Notes under the pieces: model-generated
Told to the model about the DNA's origin: nothing
Database searches by the model: none
The model's input: the letters and a program-made list of their open reading frames with translations, nothing else
Shown here: in pieces, positions 49,797 to 63,955 of the stretch
Layout: the number at the start of each line of letters is the position of its first letter
Position numbering within the stretch: position 1 is the first letter of the stretch
DNA from: CAZLYK01 sp964563495
GTDB taxonomy: Bacteria; Acidobacteriota; Blastocatellia; RBC074
Reading direction: 5' to 3'
Assembly (NCBI GenBank): GCA_964563495.1
Contig: CAZLYK010000007.1
Coordinates: 5,719-69,718 of the forward strand
DNA: 64,000 bases
Program-made: the position numbers and the translations under genes

Positions 49797-49887
49797 TTGG
49801 GATACCGTTAAAGACGGATTTAACATTCGGGGTTGATAAGATGAAGAGGATCGCCCGAGTAGTGCTCCCTCCTCAACCAAGAATTAA

Positions 49888-50256
49888 ATGAAGATGGAGG
49901 CGCGTTTGCAGAACATCCCGCGCTATTGCTCACTTGACGGTTTCACCGAGTTAAGCTCCTCGCTTGACGGGGTGGCGCTGCGGACGCTCGATCCTTTCGA
50001 TACCGTTTGCGCCCGCACGCTGAATAACGACTACTATATCTTCATCCTGGAGCCGGAAAGCGGCAAGGCGCTGGTTCAGGGAGGGCGCTATTTTTCCGAG
50101 CCGATCGAGGCGACCGTCAGCGGCTCGACCTTCGGCGGTTGCATGCTGAAGATCGGATGGCTGGGCGTCGGCCTGCGAATCGAGATCTGCGCCGGCGGCC
50201 AGCGGATCGTCACCTCCCCGGTCAGATCGCTCTACGTCGAACCTACTGAGAGCTGA
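49888..50256 (+). CDS. small hypothetical protein
   Basis: The 122-residue product has a segment RYCSLDGFTELSSSLDGVAL and a beta-rich tail with EPIEATVSGSTFGGCMLKIG. No domain is recognised. ATG 49888 lacks an upstream ribosome site; TTG 49906, preceded by GGAGG at 49896-49900, is a credible alternative start, removing six residues. It converges with the VanZ gene and overlaps its end by 25 nt. Confidence 0.6.
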   Translation: MKMEARLQNIPRYCSLDGFTELSSSLDGVALRTLDPFDTVCARTLNNDYYIFILEPESGKALVQGGRYFSEPIEATVSGSTFGGCMLKIGWLGVGLRIEICAGGQRIVTSPVRSLYVEPTES

Positions 50257-50693
50257 TTCTTATCTCTTAGCCTTCGCCACCCGAGAAAGATCAAGGCCGC
50301 CAATCCCCCCGCCGTATCGATCAAGCTATCATAAATCGTTCCGACACGTTGCCCGGTAAAGCTCTGATGATATTCATCGAGCAGGGCGTATCCGGCAACG
50401 ATCGATAAGGTGCAGATCGCCCACGACCAGCGCCATTTTTCAACGGCGCCGGCTCGAAATGCTCGAAAGAGCAGAAAAGCCAGGATCGCGTATTCGGTCA
50501 AATGCGCGGCTTTGCGCAGATAAAAGTGGATCAGGTCGAATTGCGCCACGGTCAAATCAGGCAGGAAAAAGTTGAGCACCATCTGCAGAATCGAGCCGGT
50601 ATGTTGACCGGAAAAATTGTCGGTCGAAAAATAAAAGATCAACCCCAGCCAGAGCAGAGGCGGCAGCCAGTAAGTGAGGATTTTCCTGATCAT
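50232..50693 (-). CDS. VanZ-family membrane protein
   Basis: The 153-residue protein has four hydrophobic segments and the VanZ pattern (PPLLWLGLIFYFSTDNFSG, KAAHLTEYAILAFLLFRAFR, YALLDEYHQSFTGQRVGTIY, DSLIDTAGGLAALIFLGWRR). The family is linked to glycopeptide tolerance in some firmicutes, but here function is unknown. It is the next gene after atpG on this strand, 101 nt away. Confidence 0.85.
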   Translation of the reverse strand: MIRKILTYWLPPLLWLGLIFYFSTDNFSGQHTGSILQMVLNFFLPDLTVAQFDLIHFYLRKAAHLTEYAILAFLLFRAFRAGAVEKWRWSWAICTLSIVAGYALLDEYHQSFTGQRVGTIYDSLIDTAGGLAALIFLGWRRLRDKNQLSVGST

Positions 50694-50794
50694 GCGGAAA
50701 TAATGATGGGAGGCGATTTCCGCCTCCCATCCGATCTCAATCAGGGGAAAACCATGGCCAATTCCCGGTCTTCCCGAAATTTGCGATGAGATTT

Positions 50795-53222
<2,428 letters not shown>

Positions 53223-53251
53223 ATCTTCTCCGTAGTGGCTGAACCATTTGC

Positions 53252-53809
53252 TTAAGAGCTAAAGCTGCCGGCACTCAACATTCGCTGCTTCATCTGCGCC
53301 AGTTGATTTTTGATCGACCCGTCATAGACCAGACTGCCGATGCGCGTGACCACGCCTCCGATGATCTTCGGATCTGTGCGGAACTGCACGCGGACATCCT
53401 TGCCGGTGACCGATTTCAACTTGTCGTGGAGCTCTGCCTTTTCGCGGTCGTCGATCTCCCGCGCCGTGGTCACCTCGGCCAAGACGATGCCGTTCCTCAA
53501 ATCGAGCTCGCGGGATAAAGCGAGCAGCATCTGACCCAGGTCGTGCAGTCGCAGGTTGTCGAGCAGGAGCCGCAGAAAATTGCTGCTTGTCGGACGCAGC
53601 TTAAGCCGCGAGAGCAACTCATGCAGGACCGCCCGCTTGCGCTCCAGCGGGACCACCGGGCTGGCGAAGACATCCCGCAACTGCCCGTGATCGGCCATGA
53701 GCCGCGCAAAACTGTTCAACTCCTCGAAAACCTCGTTCGTCTCACGGCGCTCGGTCACGACGTCGGCCAGCGCGCGCGCGTAACGATTGGCGATGGTGGT
53801 CATGCTCAT
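53252..53809 (-). CDS. atpH: ATP synthase delta subunit
   Basis: The 185-residue subunit joins F1 to the peripheral stalk. It starts MSMTTIANRYARALADVVTE and has the typical C-terminal sequence DPKIIGGVVTRIGSLVYDGS. ATG 53809 or 53803 may be used. It is followed by atpA after 29 nt. Confidence 0.92.
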   Translation of the reverse strand: MSMTTIANRYARALADVVTERRETNEVFEELNSFARLMADHGQLRDVFASPVVPLERKRAVLHELLSRLKLRPTSSNFLRLLLDNLRLHDLGQMLLALSRELDLRNGIVLAEVTTAREIDDREKAELHDKLKSVTGKDVRVQFRTDPKIIGGVVTRIGSLVYDGSIKNQLAQMKQRMLSAGSFSS

Positions 53810-53842
53810 AATAAATAATCTCAGATTCGAGATTTAAAAATC

Positions 53843-54406
53843 CTATTTGGCCCTGCTCAACTCCTCGCCGACGCGGTGCAACAGACGCGCATCGTCTTCG
53901 GGCTTCAGTTCGCGACGGATCATCTGCTCGGCCAGATCGACCGCCTGGTTGGCGGCAAACTCACGCAGATCGGCCAGCGCGATCTGCTTGGCGGCTTCGA
54001 CCTCTCGCTCGGCCATGAGGCGCAGCTTCTCCTGATCGTGCTGAGCCAACTGATTCATGCGTTCCCGCTCAGCCGCCGCTTCCCGCTGAGCCTGAATCCT
54101 GATCTCCGCCAGCTCGGCGTCCAAACGGCTGAGCCGATCATCGAGCTCAGCCATCTTGGCCGAGGCGGCGTTCTTCTCCTTCGCCGCCTGCTCCAAAGTC
54201 GCACGCACCTGCGCCAGCCTTTCGGAGAAGAATTTCCTGACCGGCTTGCGCAGGACCAGATAGAGAAATCCCAGAAAGATGGCCAGGTTGACGGCCTTCG
54301 AGATCCCCGGATGAATCCCGCCTCCGGCGAGCAGGAGCGGATACAGATTCAGAAACGGCGCGGCCAGAAGCAGCCGCGGTGAACGAGAATTATTCGAGCT
54401 GATCAT
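53843..54406 (-). CDS. atpF: ATP synthase F0 b-type subunit (second of two)
   Basis: The 187-residue peripheral stalk subunit has one hydrophobic N-terminal segment (VNLAIFLGFLYLVLRKPVRK) and a long coiled coil (about residues 60-165, rich in Ala, Glu, Arg). The first 30 residues before the membrane segment form an unusual extension. It starts 6 nt after the preceding b-type gene, whose end holds GGAGGGG. Confidence 0.9.
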   Translation of the reverse strand: MISSNNSRSPRLLLAAPFLNLYPLLLAGGGIHPGISKAVNLAIFLGFLYLVLRKPVRKFFSERLAQVRATLEQAAKEKNAASAKMAELDDRLSRLDAELAEIRIQAQREAAAERERMNQLAQHDQEKLRLMAEREVEAAKQIALADLREFAANQAVDLAEQMIRRELKPEDDARLLHRVGEELSRAK

Positions 54407-54412
54407 TGCGGA

Positions 54413-54895
54413 TTAGTCCCCTCCGGCGCTGACTGGACGATGCAGAATTTGAGAAGAGATGGTGGCCGCCATCGCCCGCGCTTCGCTTCCCAGATTCTGC
54501 TTGGCTGTTTCGGCCTGTGCGGAGATCTCGGCCTGTGCGGCGGCGATCTGTTTCGAGGTCTCGGCCTTGACCTGGGCGACCATCTCCTGCCGCGCCGCAA
54601 TCGATTCGCGCCGCTTCGCTTCAAGGTGCTGATAAGCCTCAGCCCTGGTAGCCCTGAGCTGCTCTTCGTACTTGCCCAAACGCTCCTCGTACTGCACCAG
54701 CATCTGCTTCGCTTCCGCCATCCGCCCCGATCCCAGACGCTCCCGCTCATCAAGCACTGTGTTGATCGGCTTGAATAACGTCCGATTCAGGATGAAGATC
54801 AAACACAAGATCGAGATAATGATAAATAGAAACGATCCATCGATGCTCAGTACATTCCCCGCCAGCGCCAGGACGATTACGCCAGTATTTCCCAT
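54413..54895 (-). CDS. ATP synthase F0 b-type subunit (first of two)
   Basis: The 160-residue subunit has a membrane segment (FLFIIISILCLIFILNRTLF) and a coiled coil (EAKQMLVQYEERLGKYEEQL and following). Two different b-type genes in a row imply a heterodimeric (b, b') stalk, as in photosynthetic bacteria and some others. It is the first gene of the series; no atpB or atpE is upstream. Confidence 0.88.
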   Translation of the reverse strand: MGNTGVIVLALAGNVLSIDGSFLFIIISILCLIFILNRTLFKPINTVLDERERLGSGRMAEAKQMLVQYEERLGKYEEQLRATRAEAYQHLEAKRRESIAARQEMVAQVKAETSKQIAAAQAEISAQAETAKQNLGSEARAMAATISSQILHRPVSAGGD

Positions 54896-55081
54896 TCCTC
54901 TACTCCAGCTTTCTCTTAAAGTCTCACCCCACGGTCTGAGTTCAACCTATTTACCACATTTAATTAAGCAGAAATAATTAGCACATGATTTCACAAAGTG
55001 TCAATGACGGCCGGGTGGGACGCATAAAAAATGGTTTCCCCAGTGGGTCTCGGGGTGTTATTAGTTATTTATTATTTCGGC

Positions 55082-55109
55082 TTGAATTATCCGGATCATT
55101 CTGTATGAT
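55082..55109 (+). promoter_or_regulatory. candidate promoter for the CFA-synthase-like gene
   Basis: TTGAAT (55082-55087), a 16-nt spacer, and TATGAT (55104-55109). The -10 is five of six to consensus. It is about 80 nt before the start codon. Confidence 0.45.
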
Positions 55110-55188
55110 CGGGTCGGCTACTCAAAATGAAACACTTATTCAGTCCTGGCTTATTCAAGGTTACTTTATCATTGGAGGAGCTAACTTG

Positions 55189-56451
55189 ATGAGAAGCCAA
55201 ATTCAGAAGCCAGCTTTAGATACGTCGATAGTAAAAAAAAGTTATCGAATCTACCAATCAATCTTTGACAGAGTACTTTCGCCGCTGCCCGCGGGAAGGC
55301 TGCGAGTCGAACTTCCGACGGGGGAAGAGCTCAATTACGGATCAAAGGCTCCTGGGCCCGAGGCGACGATCAAAGTCCTCAATCCGGTCTTCTTCAAGAA
55401 ATGCATCATGTACGGAGACGTTGGGCTGGGCGAATCGTATGTGGATGGGGATTGGGAAACGGACGACATCGTCAAGACGCTCTCTTGGTTTCTGATCAAT
55501 CTCGAAAATGCTCCGGCCGCATATCGTTCGGAGAGGCGGCTGCCGTTAACCAACCTGCTCCAATTTTTGAATCGCCTGCGGCATATCGTGCGGGCAAACC
55601 ACCTCGCCGGCGCAAAGCGTAATATCCACGACCATTATGATCTGGGCAATGATTTCTTCAAGATCTTTCTCGATCGGAGCATGACCTACTCCTGCGCGTA
55701 CTTCAGTTCACCCGATCAGAAGTTGGAAACGGCGCAGGCTGAAAAGTACGACCGGTTATGCCGTAAACTGAACCTGACATCCTCAGACCACTTGCTTGAA
55801 ATCGGCAGTGGCTGGGGCGGATTTGCCGTGCACGCGGCTCGGAATTACGGTTGCCAGGTCACTTCGATCACCATTTCGCGGGAACAACTCAATTATGCGA
55901 AAGACCGCGCCGCGGCCGAAGGTCTCTCCAATCAGATCGACTTTCAATTTGCCGATTACAGAAATGTCACCGGAAAATTCGACAAGATCGTCTCGATTGA
56001 AATGCTCGAGGCCGTCGGGCACGAATATTTCAAGAGCTATTTCAATAAGTGCCACGAGCTGCTCAAGAAAAACGGCCTGCTCGGAATTCAGGTGATCACC
56101 TGCCCGGACTCGCGATATAAAAGTCACAGGAAAAACGTTGACTGGATGCAGAAACATATCTTTCCCGGCGGGCTGCTCCCTTCAATTGGCGTCATGAACA
56201 AGGTCATCAATCAGGTCAGCGATCTGCAGTTGCACAGCCTGGAGGAGATGGGGCACCATTACGTCAGAACACTGGCAACCTGGCGGGAAAATTTCAACAA
56301 CCGACTGGAAGAGGTCCTGGCGAAAGGATTCAGCGAGAAATTCATCCGGAAATGGAACTATTATTTGACCAGTTCAGAGGCCGCATTTCGCACGCGCAAT
56401 ATCGCCATCGTTCAGGCGGTCTTTACCAGACCCAATAATCTGACTATCTAG
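55189..56451 (+). CDS. cyclopropane-fatty-acid-synthase-like SAM methyltransferase
   Basis: The 420-residue enzyme starts at ATG 55189, with GGAGGAG at 55174-55180. An N-terminal lipid-binding-like part (GDVGLGESYVDGDWETDDIV) precedes NIHDHYDLGNDFFKIFLDRS and the SAM motif LLEIGSGWGGFAVHAARNYG (Gly206, Gly208). MTYSCAYF and SIEMLEAVGHEYFKSYF are typical. It methylates unsaturated acyl chains of phospholipids in situ. The C-terminus approaches the RecJ gene tail-to-tail. Confidence 0.93.
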   Translation: MRSQIQKPALDTSIVKKSYRIYQSIFDRVLSPLPAGRLRVELPTGEELNYGSKAPGPEATIKVLNPVFFKKCIMYGDVGLGESYVDGDWETDDIVKTLSWFLINLENAPAAYRSERRLPLTNLLQFLNRLRHIVRANHLAGAKRNIHDHYDLGNDFFKIFLDRSMTYSCAYFSSPDQKLETAQAEKYDRLCRKLNLTSSDHLLEIGSGWGGFAVHAARNYGCQVTSITISREQLNYAKDRAAAEGLSNQIDFQFADYRNVTGKFDKIVSIEMLEAVGHEYFKSYFNKCHELLKKNGLLGIQVITCPDSRYKSHRKNVDWMQKHIFPGGLLPSIGVMNKVINQVSDLQLHSLEEMGHHYVRTLATWRENFNNRLEEVLAKGFSEKFIRKWNYYLTSSEAAFRTRNIAIVQAVFTRPNNLTI

Positions 56452-58706
56452 AATATGTGCTTGCGATAGGCATTGGTCTCGGCGATCGCCCCCTGCAAGA
56501 GTCTTTCAAGTTGAGGCAGATCATATTGGCCCGATGAGGCGATTCCGCGGATAATTCGAACACTGCCGTCCTCGCGCAAATCAACCGTCGCTCGGCCGGT
56601 TTGATGAAACCAGAGCAACCCGTAGCGGACGGTGTCGGCTCGCTGCGCCGCTGCCGCGGCGAGTGCGTTGATCGTCGTCTCTCCGTGTTTGGCGTTCATG
56701 ACGTGATTGATCAGACCGGCCAGCCGTTGGAGGAATGATTCGAGGGTTGGTTCGGCCGGGAGCCGGCCAAAAACGATCACCCGGCAAGGCTTGACGGTCT
56801 CAAGTGCGGCATTCAATTCCGCGGGTCCGGGCGGAGACGTCCAGATAATCAGCGTTTCAGCCGGACGCAATTCGGTTCGGTTGCTGCCCTCGATCGAGGG
56901 ATCATCTTCACGCCAGATGAGCGCGGCGGGGTGCAGGTCCAGGACCTCCAATAATTTTTCTTTTGGACTGGGATGATGGCGATAGTCTTCGAGATCAAAA
57001 GGCCTCTGCTCCGGGCTGACTTCAACGGTTTCGGCTTCAAGCGAGCGCAGGTCGATCAGCTCAAGTATGCTTTCGGCCCGGTCCTTGAACCGGCTGATGC
57101 GGAGGCTGTAAGCGAGGTCGAATTTGCCGTCGGGCAGGGTTTTGTCGGCCGCGTTCCACCAGAGGACGCGCCGCTGGTTCTTCTGCTCATCCTCGACGGT
57201 CAATTCCTGATGTTCTCCGCGCCGGCCGATCTTCTTTCTGCGGATGAGGCGTAGATCGCGCGTGGCGAGCGTCAGCGTGGGATTTCCGTTCCCAAACGGA
57301 GCCAGGCGACGCAGATCCTCAATCAGGTCGATCGAAATCTCATCCAGGCCCAGATAGCCGTCTATCTCCAGCACCGGCTCCTCGACGGAAACAGGCGTCG
57401 CCTCGCGAACGATCCGGGAGAGGCGGCGGCGAAAATCATAGATCTTATTTCGCTCCAACGATAGGCCGGCGGCCATGGCGTGGCCGCCGTATTTAAGCAA
57501 CAGGTCGCGACAGCCGCGTAGCGCTTCGGTGAGGTTAAATCCGGCGACCGACCGCGCCGATCCAAAAGCACGTTCGTCCTTTTCGCAGAGCAGGACGACG
57601 GGTTTGTGATAGGTTTCGGCCAGCCGGTTGGCGACGATGCCGACGATCCCTCCGCTCCATTCGGGATGAGAGAGCACGATCGCCGCGTAATCGAGCAGTG
57701 AGGGATCGCGCTCGATCAGGCTGCGAGCCCCCTCTTCGATCATGCGGGTTTCCAGCCTGCGCCGCGCGTTCATACCTTCAAGCTGGTTAGCCAGTTCGGC
57801 GGCGCGCCCTTGGTCTTGTGTCGATAAAAGCTCGACGCTCTCTTTGGCGTCTCCCAACCTCCCCTGCGCATTGAGCCTGGGAGCCAGCCCGAAAGCGATG
57901 TCGTTCTCGGACAATTCAAGCGGGTTGATCTCCGAGGATTGAAAGAGAGCCTGCAGCCCCGGCCTCGATGAAAGACGCATCGTCGCGATGCCGCGCTGGA
58001 GCAGGTAGCGTGTCTCATTCCTCAGTTCTGCGACATCGGCGACAATCCCGAGGGCGACCAGATCGAGCAGGTCATCGCAGTCTCGCCCGGCGGTGAGCGC
58101 GACGATCAGTTCGTAGGCGACGCCGACTCCGGGCAGTTCGCGCAATTTGTGACCGGCGGGAAGCCGCATCGGATTGATCACCGCCAGCGCACCCGGCAGC
58201 GTCTCGCCCGGCAGGTGGTGATCGGTGATCAGAACGTCTACGCCCGCGGCTGAGGCCGCCTCTACCGCTTCGTGCGAGGTGATCCCGGTGTCGCAGGTCA
58301 TGATAACTTTGACTCCACGGGATAACCATTCGCGCAGTTTGGGAAGGTACATCCCGTGCCCCTCGCCGTCGCGCAGAGGCACGTGGTAGCGGACGTCGGC
58401 GCCCAAACGCAGCAGGGCCGTGTAGAGCAGCGCGGTCGCCGTCTGGCCGTCGACGTCGAAATCGCCCCAGATCAAAATCGGCTCTGCCGATCGAACCGCG
58501 CGTCCAAGGCGTTCGACGGCGATTTCAATATCGGGAAGCTCGAAAGGAGAAGTCGGGGTATACGCCTGCGGGTCCAGGAAAGCCCTGGCGTCGTCTAGAT
58601 CGATCAGTCCGGCCCGCGCCAGCCGTTCCGCGACGATCGGGCGTCCGCCGATCAAACGTCGCAGAGCTTCCGGGACAATCACTGGATTGGGATCCCGCCA
58701 GCGCAT
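56448..58706 (-). CDS. recJ: single-stranded-DNA-specific exonuclease RecJ
   Basis: The 752-residue 5'-3' exonuclease has the DHH core: ILIWGDFDVDGQTATALLY (Asp82, Asp84, Asp86), VDVLITDHHLPGE (Asp162, His163, His164), PGVGVAYEL and the DHHA1 part with SGGIVGIVANRLAETYHKPV and GGHAMAAGLSL. About 180 residues extend beyond the OB-fold region (APFGNGNPTL), longer than E. coli RecJ. Its start overlaps the end of the nuclease gene by one base, so it is translationally linked to the helicase-nuclease run. Confidence 0.94.
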   Translation of the reverse strand: MRWRDPNPVIVPEALRRLIGGRPIVAERLARAGLIDLDDARAFLDPQAYTPTSPFELPDIEIAVERLGRAVRSAEPILIWGDFDVDGQTATALLYTALLRLGADVRYHVPLRDGEGHGMYLPKLREWLSRGVKVIMTCDTGITSHEAVEAASAAGVDVLITDHHLPGETLPGALAVINPMRLPAGHKLRELPGVGVAYELIVALTAGRDCDDLLDLVALGIVADVAELRNETRYLLQRGIATMRLSSRPGLQALFQSSEINPLELSENDIAFGLAPRLNAQGRLGDAKESVELLSTQDQGRAAELANQLEGMNARRRLETRMIEEGARSLIERDPSLLDYAAIVLSHPEWSGGIVGIVANRLAETYHKPVVLLCEKDERAFGSARSVAGFNLTEALRGCRDLLLKYGGHAMAAGLSLERNKIYDFRRRLSRIVREATPVSVEEPVLEIDGYLGLDEISIDLIEDLRRLAPFGNGNPTLTLATRDLRLIRRKKIGRRGEHQELTVEDEQKNQRRVLWWNAADKTLPDGKFDLAYSLRISRFKDRAESILELIDLRSLEAETVEVSPEQRPFDLEDYRHHPSPKEKLLEVLDLHPAALIWREDDPSIEGSNRTELRPAETLIIWTSPPGPAELNAALETVKPCRVIVFGRLPAEPTLESFLQRLAGLINHVMNAKHGETTINALAAAAAQRADTVRYGLLWFHQTGRATVDLREDGSVRIIRGIASSGQYDLPQLERLLQGAIAETNAYRKHIF

Positions 58707-59545
58707 CAGAAAGAGATCTCCTCAATCTCATCCAGATCGAGGAAGGGGGCGCCGGCGGAATCCGGGTCTTCCTCGATCTCGTGCAGTTGGCCGGCCTTGA
58801 CCCCGCGATCACAGAGCGAGCGAAAGGTGCAGAACCGGCAGATCTTTTTCTCGTCCGTCTGCGTATATTCGGACTGCGCGACAATTTGATTGATCATGCC
58901 GGTCAGTCTCTCTTCGTAGTCGCGCAATTGGTCTTGGTTGGCTCGGAACTCGATCGCCGGCTCTCCCTCGGCAAACCAGTAGATCATACGAATCCGATCG
59001 GGCGGGATCGGCTCGCCTTGATTGAGCCATGCTCCCGCGCGCCAGAGCACGTAAGGATAGACTATCGTCTGCATACGTTTGGCAAGCCTAGAGCGATCCT
59101 GCCTGCGGCCGGTCTTCCAATCGATGATCACGAAGTCATCATCGGGAATCCTGGCGACGACATCGTATTTCGCCGTCAACAGGTAACCGGCGAGCGGTGT
59201 CGTCAGCGTCAGCTCGGGGTACCTCTGCGCGGGAAGGTTGGCTTCCTGCCAGCGCAGATAGCTTCTCCACCATTTGTGCAGGGATTTATCTTTGTCTTTG
59301 ATCGTCTTCTCGATATCTTCGATCGTCTTCTCAATCGCCTCGGGCGGTACGCCCAACGCGTGCTGGTGCAAGAGGTGATGAAATTCCTGCCCCTTGAGCA
59401 TATTGGCTTCGTGGTCGAGTACGGACTCCGTCTCAAGCGCCGGCCATTCAAGCTCCAGCAGGTAACGATACTCAAACCGCTGCGGACAATCTAGATAATC
59501 CTGAAGCGAGCTCTGACTGAATACGAAATCTTCGGTGAGACTCAT
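58706..59545 (-). CDS. PD-(D/E)XK nuclease with Fe-S type cysteines (AddB/Cas4-like)
   Basis: The 279-residue protein has the nuclease core KYDVVARIPDDDFVIIDWKTG (Asp128, Asp142, Lys144), Glu54 in GQEFHHLL, and cysteines C20 (LDCPQRF) and C236, C239, C245 (CRFCTFRSLC). The four-cysteine layout matches the 4Fe-4S nuclease domains of AddB and Cas4-like enzymes. Between two helicase genes and recJ, it would supply the nuclease activity. A tandem of IEKTI/DIEKTI sits at residues 71-84. Confidence 0.92.
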   Translation of the reverse strand: MSLTEDFVFSQSSLQDYLDCPQRFEYRYLLELEWPALETESVLDHEANMLKGQEFHHLLHQHALGVPPEAIEKTIEDIEKTIKDKDKSLHKWWRSYLRWQEANLPAQRYPELTLTTPLAGYLLTAKYDVVARIPDDDFVIIDWKTGRRQDRSRLAKRMQTIVYPYVLWRAGAWLNQGEPIPPDRIRMIYWFAEGEPAIEFRANQDQLRDYEERLTGMINQIVAQSEYTQTDEKKICRFCTFRSLCDRGVKAGQLHEIEEDPDSAGAPFLDLDEIEEISF

Positions 59546-59548
59546 CTG

Positions 59549-59586
59549 GTTTAATCCTGCAAAAAATCCCGTTAATCCTGACTATT
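59549..59586 (-). repeat. CAGGAT-family half repeat at the UvrD 3' end
   Basis: Right-hand words AATCCTGCAAAAAATCCCG and TTAATCCTGACTATT lie just after the UvrD reading frame. The final residues and TAA stop (59572-59574) of the helicase come from this element. Confidence 0.7.
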
Positions 59587-61768
59587 AATTCCGGCCAGGT
59601 TGGGCAGCGGCTTGGCCGGAACGAGGTCGCCGTTTTTGCCCGTGTTCCAGGTAATCACCAGCTCACGGCGAGCTCGCGTGATCCCGACGAAGAGCAGCCG
59701 CAGGCGTTCGGCCGCATATTCAATCCGCGCATCCCGGGTCGCCTCACCCTCGACATATCGTGCGCCGTTGATGATTGCCTTCAATTGGGCCAGCCCTTCG
59801 GCACGCAGGTTCATTCGATTGCGCGCGAAATATTTTTCGCCCTGGAAGTTATCGAACGGATCCGCCGAGGGGAAATCGTAGTTATTGACCGAGAGCAGGT
59901 AGACTTTGTCCCATTCCAGCCCCTTTGCGCCGTGAAGGGTCATGACAACGGCCTGCCCTTTGTATCGAGAAGGATCGAACTGATCATCGTCATCGCTGAG
60001 ACCGACGAATTTGCGCCGGTTCATGGCGATCTCCTTCAATTCATCGACACATTCCTTCAAACGATTTTCGGGGTTGGTCTGGGTAAAGCTCTGCATGTGG
60101 ACAGCGATGCTGTAAGCCGTCGCGATATCAGCCGGCGCCTCGAAAATATCGCCGGCGACGGTCAAAAGCATTTGATCGATCGGGAGCAGAGTCGATGCCT
60201 GCCACCTGCGCAGATCGGAGCGAAACTGATCGAGCAGGTCATATTGAGTCCGGGCGTCATCCCGTGCGATCGTATCGAGCAGCCAGTCTTTTTCCCGGGG
60301 AGCCGTGAACTGTTCGACCCGCTCTATTCGCTTGAGCAGTTTGACCAGTTCCTGTGTCATGGCGGCGTCGCGTTGATCGCGCCGCCAGACGACAAAAGCG
60401 TCGCTCAGCGCATGGCTTTCGATCGGGTTGGCGAGAAAGCTCGCCACCCGATAGAGCGATCCGGCGATCTGTCTGGTCGAGGTCGTCGTCCTGAGCACCT
60501 CTATGTGCGGTATCTCGAGCCTGCGCAGGACCTTGCTCATCTCGGCCCCCGTAGTGTTGGTCGGCAGAAGCAGGGCGAGAGTCTTCTCCGGATTCTGCGA
60601 GAGCCACGTTTTGACCGATCCGGCGACGAATTGCCGCTCCTCTTCCGAGGTCATTTTCCGGTCGGTGAAGATTTGAATATTCGACGGCGTGTCCGGCGGA
60701 TTCCCGTTCTCTACGGGTTGAATCAGGGGTGGAGCCAGCGGCTTACGATCGCGAATCATCGGGTTCGGATGATTGAGAGACCATTCAATCAAACTGTTGG
60801 CCAGAGAGATGATTCTCGGGGCGCTCCGCCCGCTCTCTGGAAGCTCGCGGGCGACGACCTCGGGTTCGAGCAGAAAATTGCGCAGGAATTCCGGGCTCGC
60901 CGTGGTGAAAGTCTCATAGATCGCCTGGTTGGGATCGCCGACGCGGACCCAGTTTCCGGATTCGCCGGTAAGGCGGCGGAGGATCTCTTCCTGAAGCTTG
61001 CTGCTGTCCTGCGCCTCATCCTCAAGTATGATCGGCCAGCGGCGCCGGAGCGATTCGAGGTAGTCCGGGTTGGCGTCCAGAACGTCGAGCGCAAGCCTGA
61101 TCAGATCCTGAAAATCCACCCCGGCCCGATAACGGAGACCTCGCTCATAAGCCTGATAGACGTGGACACACATCTCCGCCAAAAGCAGCAACCCGTCGTA
61201 CCCGTCGAGCGCAGTGCGCAGTTCCTCCGGCCGCGCTCGATAGTCCTTGGCCTTCTTGATAAAGTCGGCCGCGATTTCCGTCGCTTCATCGCGCCACCTG
61301 AACCGCGACTGCTGATTATTCTGATGCTCGGGCGCGATGTAATCCTCTATCCCAAAATCCTTGTGTGCGTTGAACCAGGCGATCACGGCTTCTCTGATCA
61401 TGTCCCTGGTCTCAACCTCATCGATGATCTGGAAGTCCTCGGCCAGGCCGGCGAGTCCGGGGCGTTCGCCGACGATGTCATTGGCCAGCCCGTGAAGCGT
61501 CCGCACGCGATAGAGTGTGCCCAGGCTGTCCTCGCCTAAAAATTCCCGCACCTGCTGCTCGAATTTGCCGCGCGCCGAATTGACCAGAGTGACCACCAGG
61601 ATCTGTTGGCCGCGCTCGAGCTCGGTTTGACGCACCAGGTCTGCCGCGAGGAACGAGAGCGTCCAGGTCTTGCCGCTGCCCGGAACCGCCGAGACTCCCA
61701 TCCTGCCCTGCCTGTATTCGAGAATTCTCGCCTGGCTCGGCCGCGGCGTGTGGGGTGGCGGGGTGGCG

Positions 61769-61776
<8 letters not shown>
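59572..61776 (-). CDS. UvrD/Rep-family superfamily 1 helicase
   Basis: The 734-residue helicase has Walker A SAVPGSGKTWTLSFLAADL (Lys36), DEAQD in ILEDEAQDSSKLQEEIL, RVGDPNQAIYETF (motif III), GAKGLEWDKVYLLSVNN (motif V) and FVGITRARRELVITW (motif VI). It lacks the nuclease domain of AddA. The first residues (MADATPPPHTPRPS) are encoded by a G-rich 8-bp tandem. It overlaps the preceding gene by 8 nt and the next starts 26 nt after it. Confidence 0.95.
61746..61767. repeat. G-rich 8-bp tandem at the UvrD start
   Basis: The + strand reads GTGTGGGGTGGCGGGGTGGC, a tandem of GGGGTGGC units covering codons 4-10 of the helicase. It is similar in style to the G-rich repeat inside hyuB (14326-14400) and could form a G-quadruplex. 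Confidence 0.5.
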
Positions 61777-63919
<2,143 letters not shown>

Positions 63920-63955
63920 AAAATCTCTGAGAGCGTGTTTTAAATGCTCCTTGCT

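Noticed and set aside
59785..61539. 584-codon + strand open frame opposite UvrD
   Set aside because: UvrD motifs on the minus strand are complete; the + frame is an antisense artefact.
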